From assembly GCA_013314795.1 (NCBI GenBank), contig JABUEZ010000071.1:1-8787 (forward strand): a stretch of DNA of 8,787 nt, in the 5' to 3' direction. The DNA comes from Candidatus Profundicultor aquiphilus. Lineage in GTDB: Bacteria; Atribacterota; Atribacteria; Atribacterales; Caldatribacteriaceae. The position numbers and the translations under genes were made by a program. This document shows, in pieces, positions 1 through 5,081 of this stretch (position 1 is the stretch's first letter; every line of letters starts with the position of its first letter). Below the pieces are notes generated by a model. The model worked only from the letters and a program-made list of their open reading frames with translations, was not told the origin of the DNA and did no database searches.

Positions 1-103
1 GATGGTGGTCATCGTGGGCAGGGCACCGAGCTTTCCATCGACCAGGAGACAGTTGACAAACGCAGTCAAAAAATTTTAGAATTTCTTCGGCAGTCAATTT
101 CAT
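1..103 (-). CDS. Primase-like protein, N-terminal fragment (runs off left edge)
   Basis: Reading leftward from an ATG at 103, the frame stays open for 34 codons to the edge of the window. The fragment begins MKLTAEEILKFFDCV and continues into W-K-A-R-C-P-A-H-D-D-H-H. The pattern W-x-A-R-C-P-A-H-D-D is the start of the CHC2-type zinc-binding domain in phage and plasmid DNA primases and primase-helicases; the expected continuation, a P-S-L type motif, would lie just outside. A Shine-Dalgarno-like AAGGTGG sits directly upstream. The gene is 34 bp downstream of the excisionase-like gene on the same strand and is probably co-transcribed with it. Such proteins make RNA primers and often unwind DNA during replication of mobile elements. 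The call rests on one short motif, so whether Toprim, primase-polymerase or helicase domains follow is unknown. Confidence 0.6.
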   Translation of the reverse strand, partial: MKLTAEEILKFFDCVCQLSPGRWKARCPAHDDHH

Positions 104-113
104 CACCACCTTT

Positions 114-134
114 TCCCGGGGTCGCCTCCCGGGA
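114..134 (-). promoter_or_regulatory. Short GC hairpin between excisionase-like and primase-like genes
   Basis: TCCCGGG (114-120) and CCCGGGA (128-134) form a perfect 7-bp inverted repeat with a 7-nt loop. In the leftward mRNA it falls just after the excisionase-like stop codon and just before the primase Shine-Dalgarno. No U-tract follows, so it is a poor intrinsic terminator. It is better read as a structure that could limit translation of the primase or stabilise processed mRNA. The role is inferred; the inverted repeat is seen. Confidence 0.45.
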
Positions 135-137
135 TTT

Positions 138-332
138 TTAATTTTCACGTTCTCCATCTCGTTTCTCCAGCCATTCCTCAAAGGCCTTCCTTGACACAAA
201 GAGTGAGCGTCCATGCTTTTTACCCGGGAAGTCGGAGCGTTTCCAGAGTTCATATACCTGAATACGTCCCAGTCCTGTTAGTTCCTGAACATCCCGGGGT
301 CGTAAAATAAGTTTTTCCTGCTCTTTCAGCAT
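138..332 (-). CDS. Excisionase-like small winged-helix DNA-binding protein
   Basis: This is a 64-residue protein, the usual size for excisionase/MerR-type HTH_17 proteins. Residues 11-30 (RPRDVQELTGLGRIQVYELW) form the helix-turn-helix, followed by a wing (F-P-G-K-K-H-G-R-S-L-F-V) and a closing helix with the family's typical K-A-F-E-E-W-L ending. In this family the protein bends DNA at attachment sites to favour excision, or acts as a small regulator. The start is taken at ATG 332 because a full AAGGAGGTGA Shine-Dalgarno lies just upstream; an in-frame GTG at 341 overlaps that site and is unlikely. It leads a leftward transcript into a primase-like gene and is divergent from the integrase operon, a common module arrangement in integrative elements. 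It could instead be the replication-control or repressor protein of the element. Confidence 0.8.
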   Translation of the reverse strand: MLKEQEKLILRPRDVQELTGLGRIQVYELWKRSDFPGKKHGRSLFVSRKAFEEWLEKRDGEREN

Positions 333-367
333 TTTTTTCACCTCCTTATTGATATCTCAAATTCCTT

Positions 368-379
368 TTAGTATACTAA
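368..379. promoter_or_regulatory. Perfect 12-bp palindrome, candidate operator
   Basis: TTAGTATACTAA reads identically on both strands. It covers the -10 element of the predicted leftward promoter, so a dimeric regulator bound here would block the excisionase/primase transcript. It lies in the divergent control region between the two gene sets of the element, where an immunity-type or autoregulatory operator is expected. The palindrome is seen; operator function is inferred, and the binding protein could be encoded outside the window. Confidence 0.45.
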
Positions 380-401
380 TAACGTAAAAATGGAAAAGCA
401 A
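373..401 (-). promoter_or_regulatory. Predicted leftward promoter for excisionase-primase transcript
   Basis: On the minus strand, TTGCTT (401-396) and TAGTAT (378-373) are separated by 17 bp, a good sigma-70-type match. Transcription would begin near 366, giving a leader of about 34 nt before the ATG at 332 that includes the AAGGAGGTGA ribosome binding site. No equally good rightward promoter is visible; TTGAAA at 406-411 has only a weak GATTTA partner at 428-433. Confidence 0.5.
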
Positions 402-422
402 GTGTTTGAAAAAACTATCAAT

Positions 423-440
423 CGTTAGATTTAGCGTTAG
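423..440 (+). repeat. CGTTAG direct repeat pair upstream of the zinc-finger gene
   Basis: CGTTAG occurs at 423-428 and 435-440, a 12-bp period, with a further TTAG at 431-434 between them. The pair sits immediately before the ribosome binding site of the rightward operon. The spacing of roughly one helical turn would suit binding of a regulator, such as the neighbouring excisionase-like protein, to one DNA face. The repeats are short and could be chance. Confidence 0.25.
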
Positions 441-454
441 AAGGGGGGATGAGG

Positions 455-1738
455 GTGAGTGGAAAGTATGATTATCTCGAAAAAAGCCAGGTAATCTTTG
501 AATGGTTTGTGCCCGAAAAGGTCTTCGTTACGGGAAAGACTTTGGAGGATCTTATGTTCATTATTCCCAATCTTGGGAAGGGAGGTATTGAGGATACGTA
601 TAACCCCTTTGAGGAAAATCCCACACTGTTTATCGAGTTCCTCAATCTTCCACCAACGCCTCGAGAGATTGGAAAATTCATCCAAAAGTGGGGCACCCTA
701 AGGGGTGGTGGTGTGTGGGTAGAACCTGAGGAATTCGAATACCCTGCGCTTAGCCTCCGCAACGGGAAACCATGGGAGGACACAATAAATCGTGAAGAAG
801 AAGAAATGATGTTAGATGTATATGAGCCACTGTCCCCTTCAGCGAAAAAAGCGTTCATCTCTCGCCTTACTGGAAAACAGGAGGAAATAGAACAAGAAAA
901 GACATCAACGCCTCAACAAAAAGAATCGCCAACTCCTCGCTATGAGGTCCTTCATTATGAGTCTTTTGATTTCTGGATGAAACAGATATGGGATATGGCG
1001 AGAACCTTCCAAGCTTGGAAAATCGTGGAGGAACGAGACATTGCGTTGTTACATAGAGTTGCTATAATTGCAGAGTCTCAAAAAGTTGCTTATGGAAACC
1101 TTTTAGATGGCTTTTTTCTTTTTACGAATCTTCCCCGAGAAGTTATCTTGAGTTTTCGAGACAACGAAGAATTTTTGAAAAAGACCGTTGAGGGTAACCA
1201 TCAAGATATAGACCTTCTTCGCTCCCACCTTCCCAAAGGCGTTCCTCTTCTGGTGTGGTCAAGGAATTGGCTACGGAAAATGGCGGTTTCAGAGGATAAT
1301 CTCGACGATTTGCTGTTTGACCAACTCATGGATCTAATTACCCTCAAAGTAAATCATACCCTCAGGAGAGGCGTTTACCCTGTGCTCTATAACGAAAAGG
1401 GGCGCTTCACAACCTATTTGAAACCTCGTGACCTTCTCTCTGCTTTGTGGCTTCAGTTTTACTTTGTTCTTGTGGGGGAAAGAAGGATTAAGCGTTGCTC
1501 TGTGTGTGGTCTCTGGGAAGACGTGACCGACAAGACAAAGGGGTGGAGCAAGCACCATGAATGTAGCCAGAGGGAACGATTCAGGAAATACTATGAGAAA
1601 GTGAAGGAAGTGAGGGAACTCCACCGCCAGGGGAAAACTCCTGAGGAAATTGCTTCCCTTTTAGGGAAGAGCGTTGAGTGGGTAGAAAAACAGTTGAAAA
1701 AGGAGGGAGAATCCGATGAGCCGGCGGGGCAATCGTGA
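455..1738 (+). CDS. Element protein with C-terminal CGNR-like zinc finger and helix-turn-helix
   Basis: I do not recognise a named family for the whole protein, about 427 residues. Numbered from GTG 455, the C-terminal part has C348-x2-C351, then H367/H368 and C370, followed by basic R-x-R-F-R-K-Y-Y. This resembles the treble-clef zinc finger of CGNR/ABATE-type proteins. Residues about 385-416 (centred on GKTPEEIASLLGKSVEWVEK) form a helix-turn-helix. The middle is alpha-helical and rich in aromatic residues; about 135-160 is a charged E/K/Q-rich, P/T/S-containing linker. A DNA-binding regulator or recombination accessory factor is most likely. The start is placed at GTG 455 because AAGGGGG (441-447) then has a 7-nt spacing; the alternative ATG at 449 would leave only 1 nt. 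It overlaps the integrase gene by 23 bp, so the two are probably translationally coupled. Confidence 0.75.
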   Translation: MSGKYDYLEKSQVIFEWFVPEKVFVTGKTLEDLMFIIPNLGKGGIEDTYNPFEENPTLFIEFLNLPPTPREIGKFIQKWGTLRGGGVWVEPEEFEYPALSLRNGKPWEDTINREEEEMMLDVYEPLSPSAKKAFISRLTGKQEEIEQEKTSTPQQKESPTPRYEVLHYESFDFWMKQIWDMARTFQAWKIVEERDIALLHRVAIIAESQKVAYGNLLDGFFLFTNLPREVILSFRDNEEFLKKTVEGNHQDIDLLRSHLPKGVPLLVWSRNWLRKMAVSEDNLDDLLFDQLMDLITLKVNHTLRRGVYPVLYNEKGRFTTYLKPRDLLSALWLQFYFVLVGERRIKRCSVCGLWEDVTDKTKGWSKHHECSQRERFRKYYEKVKEVRELHRQGKTPEEIASLLGKSVEWVEKQLKKEGESDEPAGQS

Positions 1739-2855
1739 GGGGAGCATTTACAAACACAAGGCGACCGGCCTCTGGTGCGCCCAAGTGCACCTGGGATACG
1801 ATGCCCAGGGGAAGCCGGTACGCCAGTATGTTTACGGGAAAACTCGCCAGGAAGTGAGCGAGAAAATGGCCAAACTCCTTCCCCAGGTGAATGCTGGCCT
1901 TATCTCGCCGGAGCGGTATTCCCTGGGTGATTGGCTATATACCTGGCTATACACATACAAGAAAAACACTCTCCGGCCTACCACGTTTGAGCGCTACGAA
2001 AGCCTGGTGAGGAAGCACGTTGTTCCTGCTCTGGGAAAGATTGCACTCGAGAAGCTCAGACCGGAGATCCTCCAGCGCTTCTACCTGGAGAAGCAGAAGG
2101 GGCTTTCCTCACGCTCTGTGGAGTTCATCCATGCCGTGCTCCACGGTGCGATGAAAAAGGCCCTCCAGCTTGGCTATATTTCCCGGAATGTGTGCGACTG
2201 CGTGGAGCCACCACGAAAGAAGCAGAAGGAGATCCGCATCCTCACCCGGGAGGAACTGGAGCGCTTCCTCTTTTGTGCTCGCAAGCACCGCTTATATCCT
2301 GCTTTCCTTTTGCTCGCCACTACCGGCCTACGCCGTGGTGAGCTTTTAGGATTGCGCTGGCAGGATGTGGATTTAGATCGAGGAGTTATCACCGTGAGCC
2401 AAGCTCTGGCTGTATTGAGCAAGAAGCTTGTTTTCCTTCCGCCGAAGACGAAGGCAGGGAAGCGGATGATTCCGCTCCTCCCGGAAGTGGTGGAGGAACT
2501 CAGGGGATGGAAAAAGAAGTGGCTGGAGGAGAAAATTGCCCTTGGCCCGGATTGGCCGGAAACGGATTTGGTATTTCCAAGTGAAGTGCACACACCAATC
2601 TATCCACGGAACTTCCTGCGTGTTTTCCGGGATATCTGCGAAAGTGCTGGGATTTCCGGGATAACCATCCACGGCCTGCGCCATTCCTTCGCTTCATACC
2701 TTCTCGCCTCCGGAGAAAATCCGAAAATCGTGCAGGAACTCCTGGGCCATTCTTCGATCTCGCTCACCCTGGATACCTATTCCAAGGTGCTTCCGGGATT
2801 GAAAGAGCAGGCCATCGAGAAACTGCGGGGATTCCTTAACGGGGTCTTTGAGTAA
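1716..2855 (+). CDS. int: Tyrosine recombinase (phage-type site-specific integrase)
   Basis: This 379-residue integrase has the full domain order. Residues 5-60 (R-G-N-R-E-G-S-I-Y onward) form the AP2-like arm-binding domain, about 70-160 the SAM-like core-binding domain, and about 175-370 the catalytic domain. The six active-site residues are visible: R206 (in TGLRRGEL), K244 (PPKTK), H319 and R322 (HGLRHS), H345 (LLGHSS) and nucleophile Y355 (LDTYSK). The enzyme should therefore be active in integrating and, with an excisionase, excising the element. AAAGGAGGG lies about 8 nt before the ATG, inside the end of the upstream gene. The stop is 78 bp from the 3' end of tRNA-Lys, which marks that tRNA as the target. 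The coding sequence looks intact, with no frameshift. Confidence 0.96.
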   Translation: MSRRGNREGSIYKHKATGLWCAQVHLGYDAQGKPVRQYVYGKTRQEVSEKMAKLLPQVNAGLISPERYSLGDWLYTWLYTYKKNTLRPTTFERYESLVRKHVVPALGKIALEKLRPEILQRFYLEKQKGLSSRSVEFIHAVLHGAMKKALQLGYISRNVCDCVEPPRKKQKEIRILTREELERFLFCARKHRLYPAFLLLATTGLRRGELLGLRWQDVDLDRGVITVSQALAVLSKKLVFLPPKTKAGKRMIPLLPEVVEELRGWKKKWLEEKIALGPDWPETDLVFPSEVHTPIYPRNFLRVFRDICESAGISGITIHGLRHSFASYLLASGENPKIVQELLGHSSISLTLDTYSKVLPGLKEQAIEKLRGFLNGVFE

Positions 2856-2867
2856 AGTTTCTCCCGT

Positions 2868-2921
2868 AGCTGTAAAAAAGCTGTAGTAAACGCTTTTTCT
2901 CTGGGAGGCAATCGCTGGGAG
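2868..2921. repeat. Two short direct-repeat pairs in the integrase-tRNA gap
   Basis: AGCTGTA occurs at 2868-2874 and 2879-2885 (11-bp period). CTGGGAG occurs at 2901-2907 and 2915-2921 (14-bp period). Both pairs lie in the 78-bp stretch between the integrase stop and the tRNA 3' end. AP2-domain integrases usually bind short direct repeats (arm sites) flanking the crossover core, so these are candidate arm or excisionase sites. The repeats are seen; their role is inferred. Confidence 0.35.
2875..2898. terminator. Weak AT-rich hairpin, possible bidirectional terminator
   Basis: AAAAAGC (2875-2881) and GCTTTTT (2892-2898) can pair around a 10-nt loop. Read rightward it ends in a U-run after the integrase; read leftward it ends in GCTTTTTT after the tRNA. 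Only two G-C pairs support it, so it would be a weak terminator. It overlaps one of the direct-repeat pairs, so it may not be a terminator at all. Confidence 0.3.
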
Positions 2922-2933
2922 CCTTGAAAAATC

Positions 2934-2980
2934 TGGTGAGCCGTGAAGGAGTCGAACCTTCGACACCCGGATTAAAAGTC
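2934..2980. other. Inferred attachment site (att) in the tRNA-Lys 3' half
   Basis: Tyrosine integrases of this type commonly cross over in the anticodon or T-loop part of a tRNA and carry a copy of the tRNA 3' end. Here an intact integrase gene lies next to the 3' end of an intact tRNA. I looked for a second copy of the tRNA 3' sequence in 1-450 and saw none, so the partner att must be further left. The core limits cannot be set from one copy; the coordinates given are the expected zone only. Confidence 0.5.
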
Positions 2981-3009
2981 CGGTGCTCTACCAGCTGAGC
3001 TAACGGCCC
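2934..3009 (-). tRNA. tRNA-Lys, anticodon TTT
   Basis: The minus strand folds as a complete 76-nt tRNA with encoded CCA. The acceptor stem is GGGCCGT/ACGGCTC (one G-T pair), with discriminator A and CCA at 2936-2934. The D-arm contains TAGCTCAGCTGGTAGAGCA, the anticodon stem CCGGA/TCCGG encloses loop CTTTTAA, and the T-arm carries GGTTCGACTCC. The anticodon TTT reads lysine codons AAA/AAG. It has its own strong promoter and also lies downstream of the hydrolase on the same strand. Its 3' end faces the integrase 78 bp away, so it is the probable integration target and was left functional. Confidence 0.97.
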
Positions 3010-3025
3010 ACCTATTGGCGTTGAA

Positions 3026-3054
3026 AATATAGCTCAAAAACATGGCGCTGTCAA
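3026..3054 (-). promoter_or_regulatory. Strong sigma-70-type promoter of tRNA-Lys
   Basis: On the minus strand, TTGACA (3054-3049) is a perfect -35 and TATATT (3031-3026) a near-perfect -10, with exactly 17 bp between them. Transcription would start near 3019, about 10 nt before the tRNA 5' end. The -35 hexamer overlaps the TGA stop codon (3053-3051) of the upstream hydrolase gene, so the two units are packed end to end. Confidence 0.85.
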
Positions 3055-3854
3055 TATTTTTCCAGGGTGAATTCGACAATCTTACGGGGAATGCGAAAGG
3101 CTGGAGCAAAGAGGAGGCCATGGCCGGCCGGGAACCAGCGAATTTGTTTGGGGGATGAGGCAACATCGTAAAGGTCAAAGGTGCATTTTTGCGGTACGAT
3201 GTCGTCATGGGTGGCGTTGAGAAAAAGAATGGGGGTGCCAGAAATCATTTTGATGGAAGAAAGCGGTTCAAAGGGGGCGAAATTAGACAGGGCTTCCGGG
3301 ATGGGGATTCGTTCCTTCAGGAGGTAATAGCGGATTTCAACAATGGAATCGAGCATGCTTTCCCGGACCAGGGTTTCGAGGTTACCCCCACCAACGACAA
3401 AAATTGCCTTTTGAAAGCGCCGGTATGTGCTGCAGACGGTGACTCCCAGGATGGCGCCAAGGCTTACCCCGAGAAAATAGATTCGATTTACGTCGATTTC
3501 ATCGCAGTTTTCAAGAAACTGGAGAGCGCAGAGAGAATCTTCGAGAGTCCTTTGAAATGCCAGAAGGTCGTCATGGAGGTCACACGACAGGATGTCTTTC
3601 CCTTCTTGCTGTCGTTCACCGTGGTATTCCATGTCGATAGATAGAGCTGCGAAACCATTTCGGGCCAGTTCCTGAGCCAAAGGGAGGAGATTTTCCTTAT
3701 TTCCCCGATAATAGTGGAGGAAGAAAAAAGCAGGGTAAGGAGGCGAGAATTTCTGAGGTTTCAGGAACAACACAGGAAGATGGGGTGCAAGCTCCAGGCG
3801 GAAAATGGCGTAGTGGTTGTGTTCTTTATATAAGGTAGCGTTGCAGGGAAACAT
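3051..3854 (-). CDS. Alpha/beta-hydrolase family protein (esterase/dienelactone hydrolase type)
   Basis: The predicted product is 267 residues from ATG 3854, a normal length for a single-domain cytoplasmic alpha/beta hydrolase. Numbered from that start, the nucleophile elbow G-V-S-L-G puts the catalytic serine at S131, the acid is D217 or D218 (A-T-H-D-D), and the histidine is H245 (A-G-H-G). An early F-L-H-Y-Y-R-G-N stretch fits the oxyanion-hole strand-turn. The triad order S-D-H is standard, so it should cleave an ester, lactone or similar bond; the substrate cannot be told. A TTG at 3965 would extend it by 37 residues but has no ribosome site and runs through the promoter region. GGAG at 3872-3869 is somewhat far (14 nt) from ATG 3854, so the exact start is uncertain. 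There is no signal peptide. It is divergent from the sugar-transport operon and may act on imported or related compounds, but nothing proves this. Confidence 0.85.
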   Translation of the reverse strand: MFPCNATLYKEHNHYAIFRLELAPHLPVLFLKPQKFSPPYPAFFFLHYYRGNKENLLPLAQELARNGFAALSIDMEYHGERQQEGKDILSCDLHDDLLAFQRTLEDSLCALQFLENCDEIDVNRIYFLGVSLGAILGVTVCSTYRRFQKAIFVVGGGNLETLVRESMLDSIVEIRYYLLKERIPIPEALSNFAPFEPLSSIKMISGTPILFLNATHDDIVPQKCTFDLYDVASSPKQIRWFPAGHGLLFAPAFRIPRKIVEFTLEKY

Positions 3855-4063
3855 AGGTTTTAGGTTTTCTCCTTTCTTGCTATGGTTACATCGTATGGCT
3901 TTTGCTATAATTTCCCAATGATAATGCGATAATATTATAACAAATTTCCTATGGACCGCGTTCAATAAGACTACTATATGGGAAGGGGGTGGGAGAAGGT
4001 ATAGAAGGTGTTCCTTTAAACGAGTTTTACCCTTGTTTTTGGAATTAAGAGGAGGTGAATGAC
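3855..4063. promoter_or_regulatory. Divergent control region between hydrolase and transport operon
   Basis: This 209-bp gap must hold promoters for both directions. On the minus strand TTGAAC (3965-3960) lies 17 bp from TGTTAT (3942-3937) and 20 bp from TATAAT (3939-3934), a plausible hydrolase promoter. No rightward promoter stands out. Around 3918-3939, GATAAT occurs twice (GATAATGCGATAAT) and runs into the perfect palindrome ATAATATTAT, a possible operator. Further right, AGAAGGT is repeated at 3994-4000 and 4003-4009 after a G-rich run (3981-3999). I see no convincing riboswitch or terminator fold. Confidence 0.4.
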
Positions 4064-5026
4064 ATGAAAAAGGCTATTGGGTTAATTTTAATTTTTGTGT
4101 TTTTGGCTGTAGTGCTTCTTGGCGGAATGGCTTGGGCAGCAAAGTATCGTTTCACCTTCATTTCGCATGCTGGAGAAGAGAATCCCTTCTGGGCAGCAGT
4201 GTATCGGGGAGCCCAGGATGCGGCAAAACTTTTAAATGTTGACTTCATGTTTGTACGGCCCAAAGAAGAAGGAGACCTTCCTGCACAACTTTCCCAGTTT
4301 GAAGCGGCGTTAGCACAGAAACCTGATGGAATCATCACCACCATCCCACATCCCGATATGTTTGATGAAGTGGTTAAAAAGGCCATTGATGCAGGTATTC
4401 CGGTAATCTGTTCCAATACCGATGATCCAGAGGGAGCCAAAGGAAATGCCAGACTTTCTTACATTGGGCAGGATCTCGTCCAGGCAGGATATTTCCTGGC
4501 CAAGAAAGTAACCGAAGGTCTTCCGGCTGGAGAAAAATATCATTTCTTGATCAGTGTTGGTGGTCCAGGGTTAGTGTGGGCAGAACAGCGGGCCAAAGGA
4601 ATTACTCAGTATCTGGATGAGATGGGGTACACTTACGAACGTTTGGATACCACCATGAAGATGGATGTGGCCCAGTCTCGAATCCAGGCATATCTCCAGG
4701 CTCACCCAGAGACAAAGGGAGTTATTGCCGTGGAATATAACCATGCTTCGGCAGCCAAAGCAGCAAAGAATTTGGGGTATAAACCTGGGGAACTCCTCAT
4801 TGGGGGATTTGATCTCGTACCGGAAGTCCTGGCAGAAATTAAGAGTGGTTATATCAAACTGACAATCGATCAGCAACCTTACCTTCAAGGATTTTTACCC
4901 ATCGTACAGCTCTACCTTATGAGGGAATATGGCCTGAGCGCCTGGGATGTGAATACGGGTAACGCTGTCGTTGATGCATCTAATGTGGATCTCGTTCTGG
5001 AGCTTTCGCAGAAGCGAGTTCGTTGA
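4064..5026 (+). CDS. Periplasmic sugar-binding protein of an ABC transporter
   Basis: This 320-residue type I periplasmic binding protein (Peripla_BP_4/RbsB class) should capture a sugar or sugar-like ligand for the permease and ATPase encoded downstream. Residues 1-25 are a signal peptide (K-K, a long hydrophobic core, then A-W-A before A-K-Y). There is no lipobox cysteine, so it is a free periplasmic protein, which points to a two-membraned cell. Mature-domain hallmarks are the first strand T-F-I-S-H-A-G-E-E-N-P-F-W, then D-G-I-I-T-T, G-I-P-V-I-C-S-N-T-D and the hinge-side T-I-D-Q-Q-P-Y-L-Q-G. The start is ATG 4064, 8 nt after a full AGGAGG; an in-frame GTG at 4055 overlaps that site and is rejected. 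A terminator directly follows the gene, which would let the binding protein be made in excess. The ligand is unknown. Confidence 0.93.
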   Translation: MKKAIGLILIFVFLAVVLLGGMAWAAKYRFTFISHAGEENPFWAAVYRGAQDAAKLLNVDFMFVRPKEEGDLPAQLSQFEAALAQKPDGIITTIPHPDMFDEVVKKAIDAGIPVICSNTDDPEGAKGNARLSYIGQDLVQAGYFLAKKVTEGLPAGEKYHFLISVGGPGLVWAEQRAKGITQYLDEMGYTYERLDTTMKMDVAQSRIQAYLQAHPETKGVIAVEYNHASAAKAAKNLGYKPGELLIGGFDLVPEVLAEIKSGYIKLTIDQQPYLQGFLPIVQLYLMREYGLSAWDVNTGNAVVDASNVDLVLELSQKRVR

Positions 5027-5032
5027 AAAGCT

Positions 5033-5067
5033 AAAAAGAGGGAGGATTTTATTCCTCCCTCTTTTTT
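5033..5067 (+). terminator. Strong intra-operon terminator/attenuator hairpin
   Basis: AAAAAGAGGGAGGA (5033-5046) pairs perfectly over 14 bp with TCCTCCCTCTTTTT (5053-5066) around a 6-nt loop, ending in a U-run. It lies 7 bp after the binding-protein stop and 15 bp before the permease ATG. No new promoter is seen after it, so the permease, ATPase and pckA depend on partial read-through. This is a known way to produce far more binding protein than membrane components. Confidence 0.85.
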
Positions 5068-5081
5068 AAAGAGGTGTTGAA

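Larger units (their letters stand above)
1..2980. mobile_element. Right end of an integrative element inserted at the 3' end of tRNA-Lys
   Basis: Four genes with mobile-element functions lie together against a tRNA 3' end: a primase-like gene (left edge), an excisionase-like gene, a zinc-finger/HTH protein and a complete tyrosine integrase. The integrase is the gene nearest the tRNA, as expected for an attachment site inside the tRNA gene. The tRNA is intact, so its 3' part would have been rebuilt by the element's own copy. The genes beyond the tRNA (hydrolase, sugar transporter, pckA) look chromosomal. The left boundary and second att copy lie outside the window. The right boundary is somewhere in the tRNA 3' half and is only approximate here. 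By eye, the 455-1738 gene is AT-richer than the integrase, which suggests a mosaic origin. No capsid, terminase or conjugation genes are visible, so phage, satellite and integrative plasmid all remain possible. Confidence 0.8.

Noticed and set aside
2934..3009. tRNA-Lys as a gene disrupted by integration
   Set aside because: All stems, the anticodon loop and CCA are intact and a consensus promoter is present, so the gene is functional.
3189..3644. Plus-strand open frame of 151 codons inside the hydrolase region
   Set aside because: It is antisense to a gene with a full catalytic triad, has no ribosome site and its translation resembles no family.
3855..3965. 37-residue N-terminal extension of the hydrolase from TTG 3965
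   Set aside because: No ribosome site, it covers predicted promoter elements, and it adds no recognisable domain.
3966..4063. Possible riboswitch or leader RNA before the binding protein
   Set aside because: No strong stem, terminator or known aptamer pattern was seen; only short repeats and a G-rich run.
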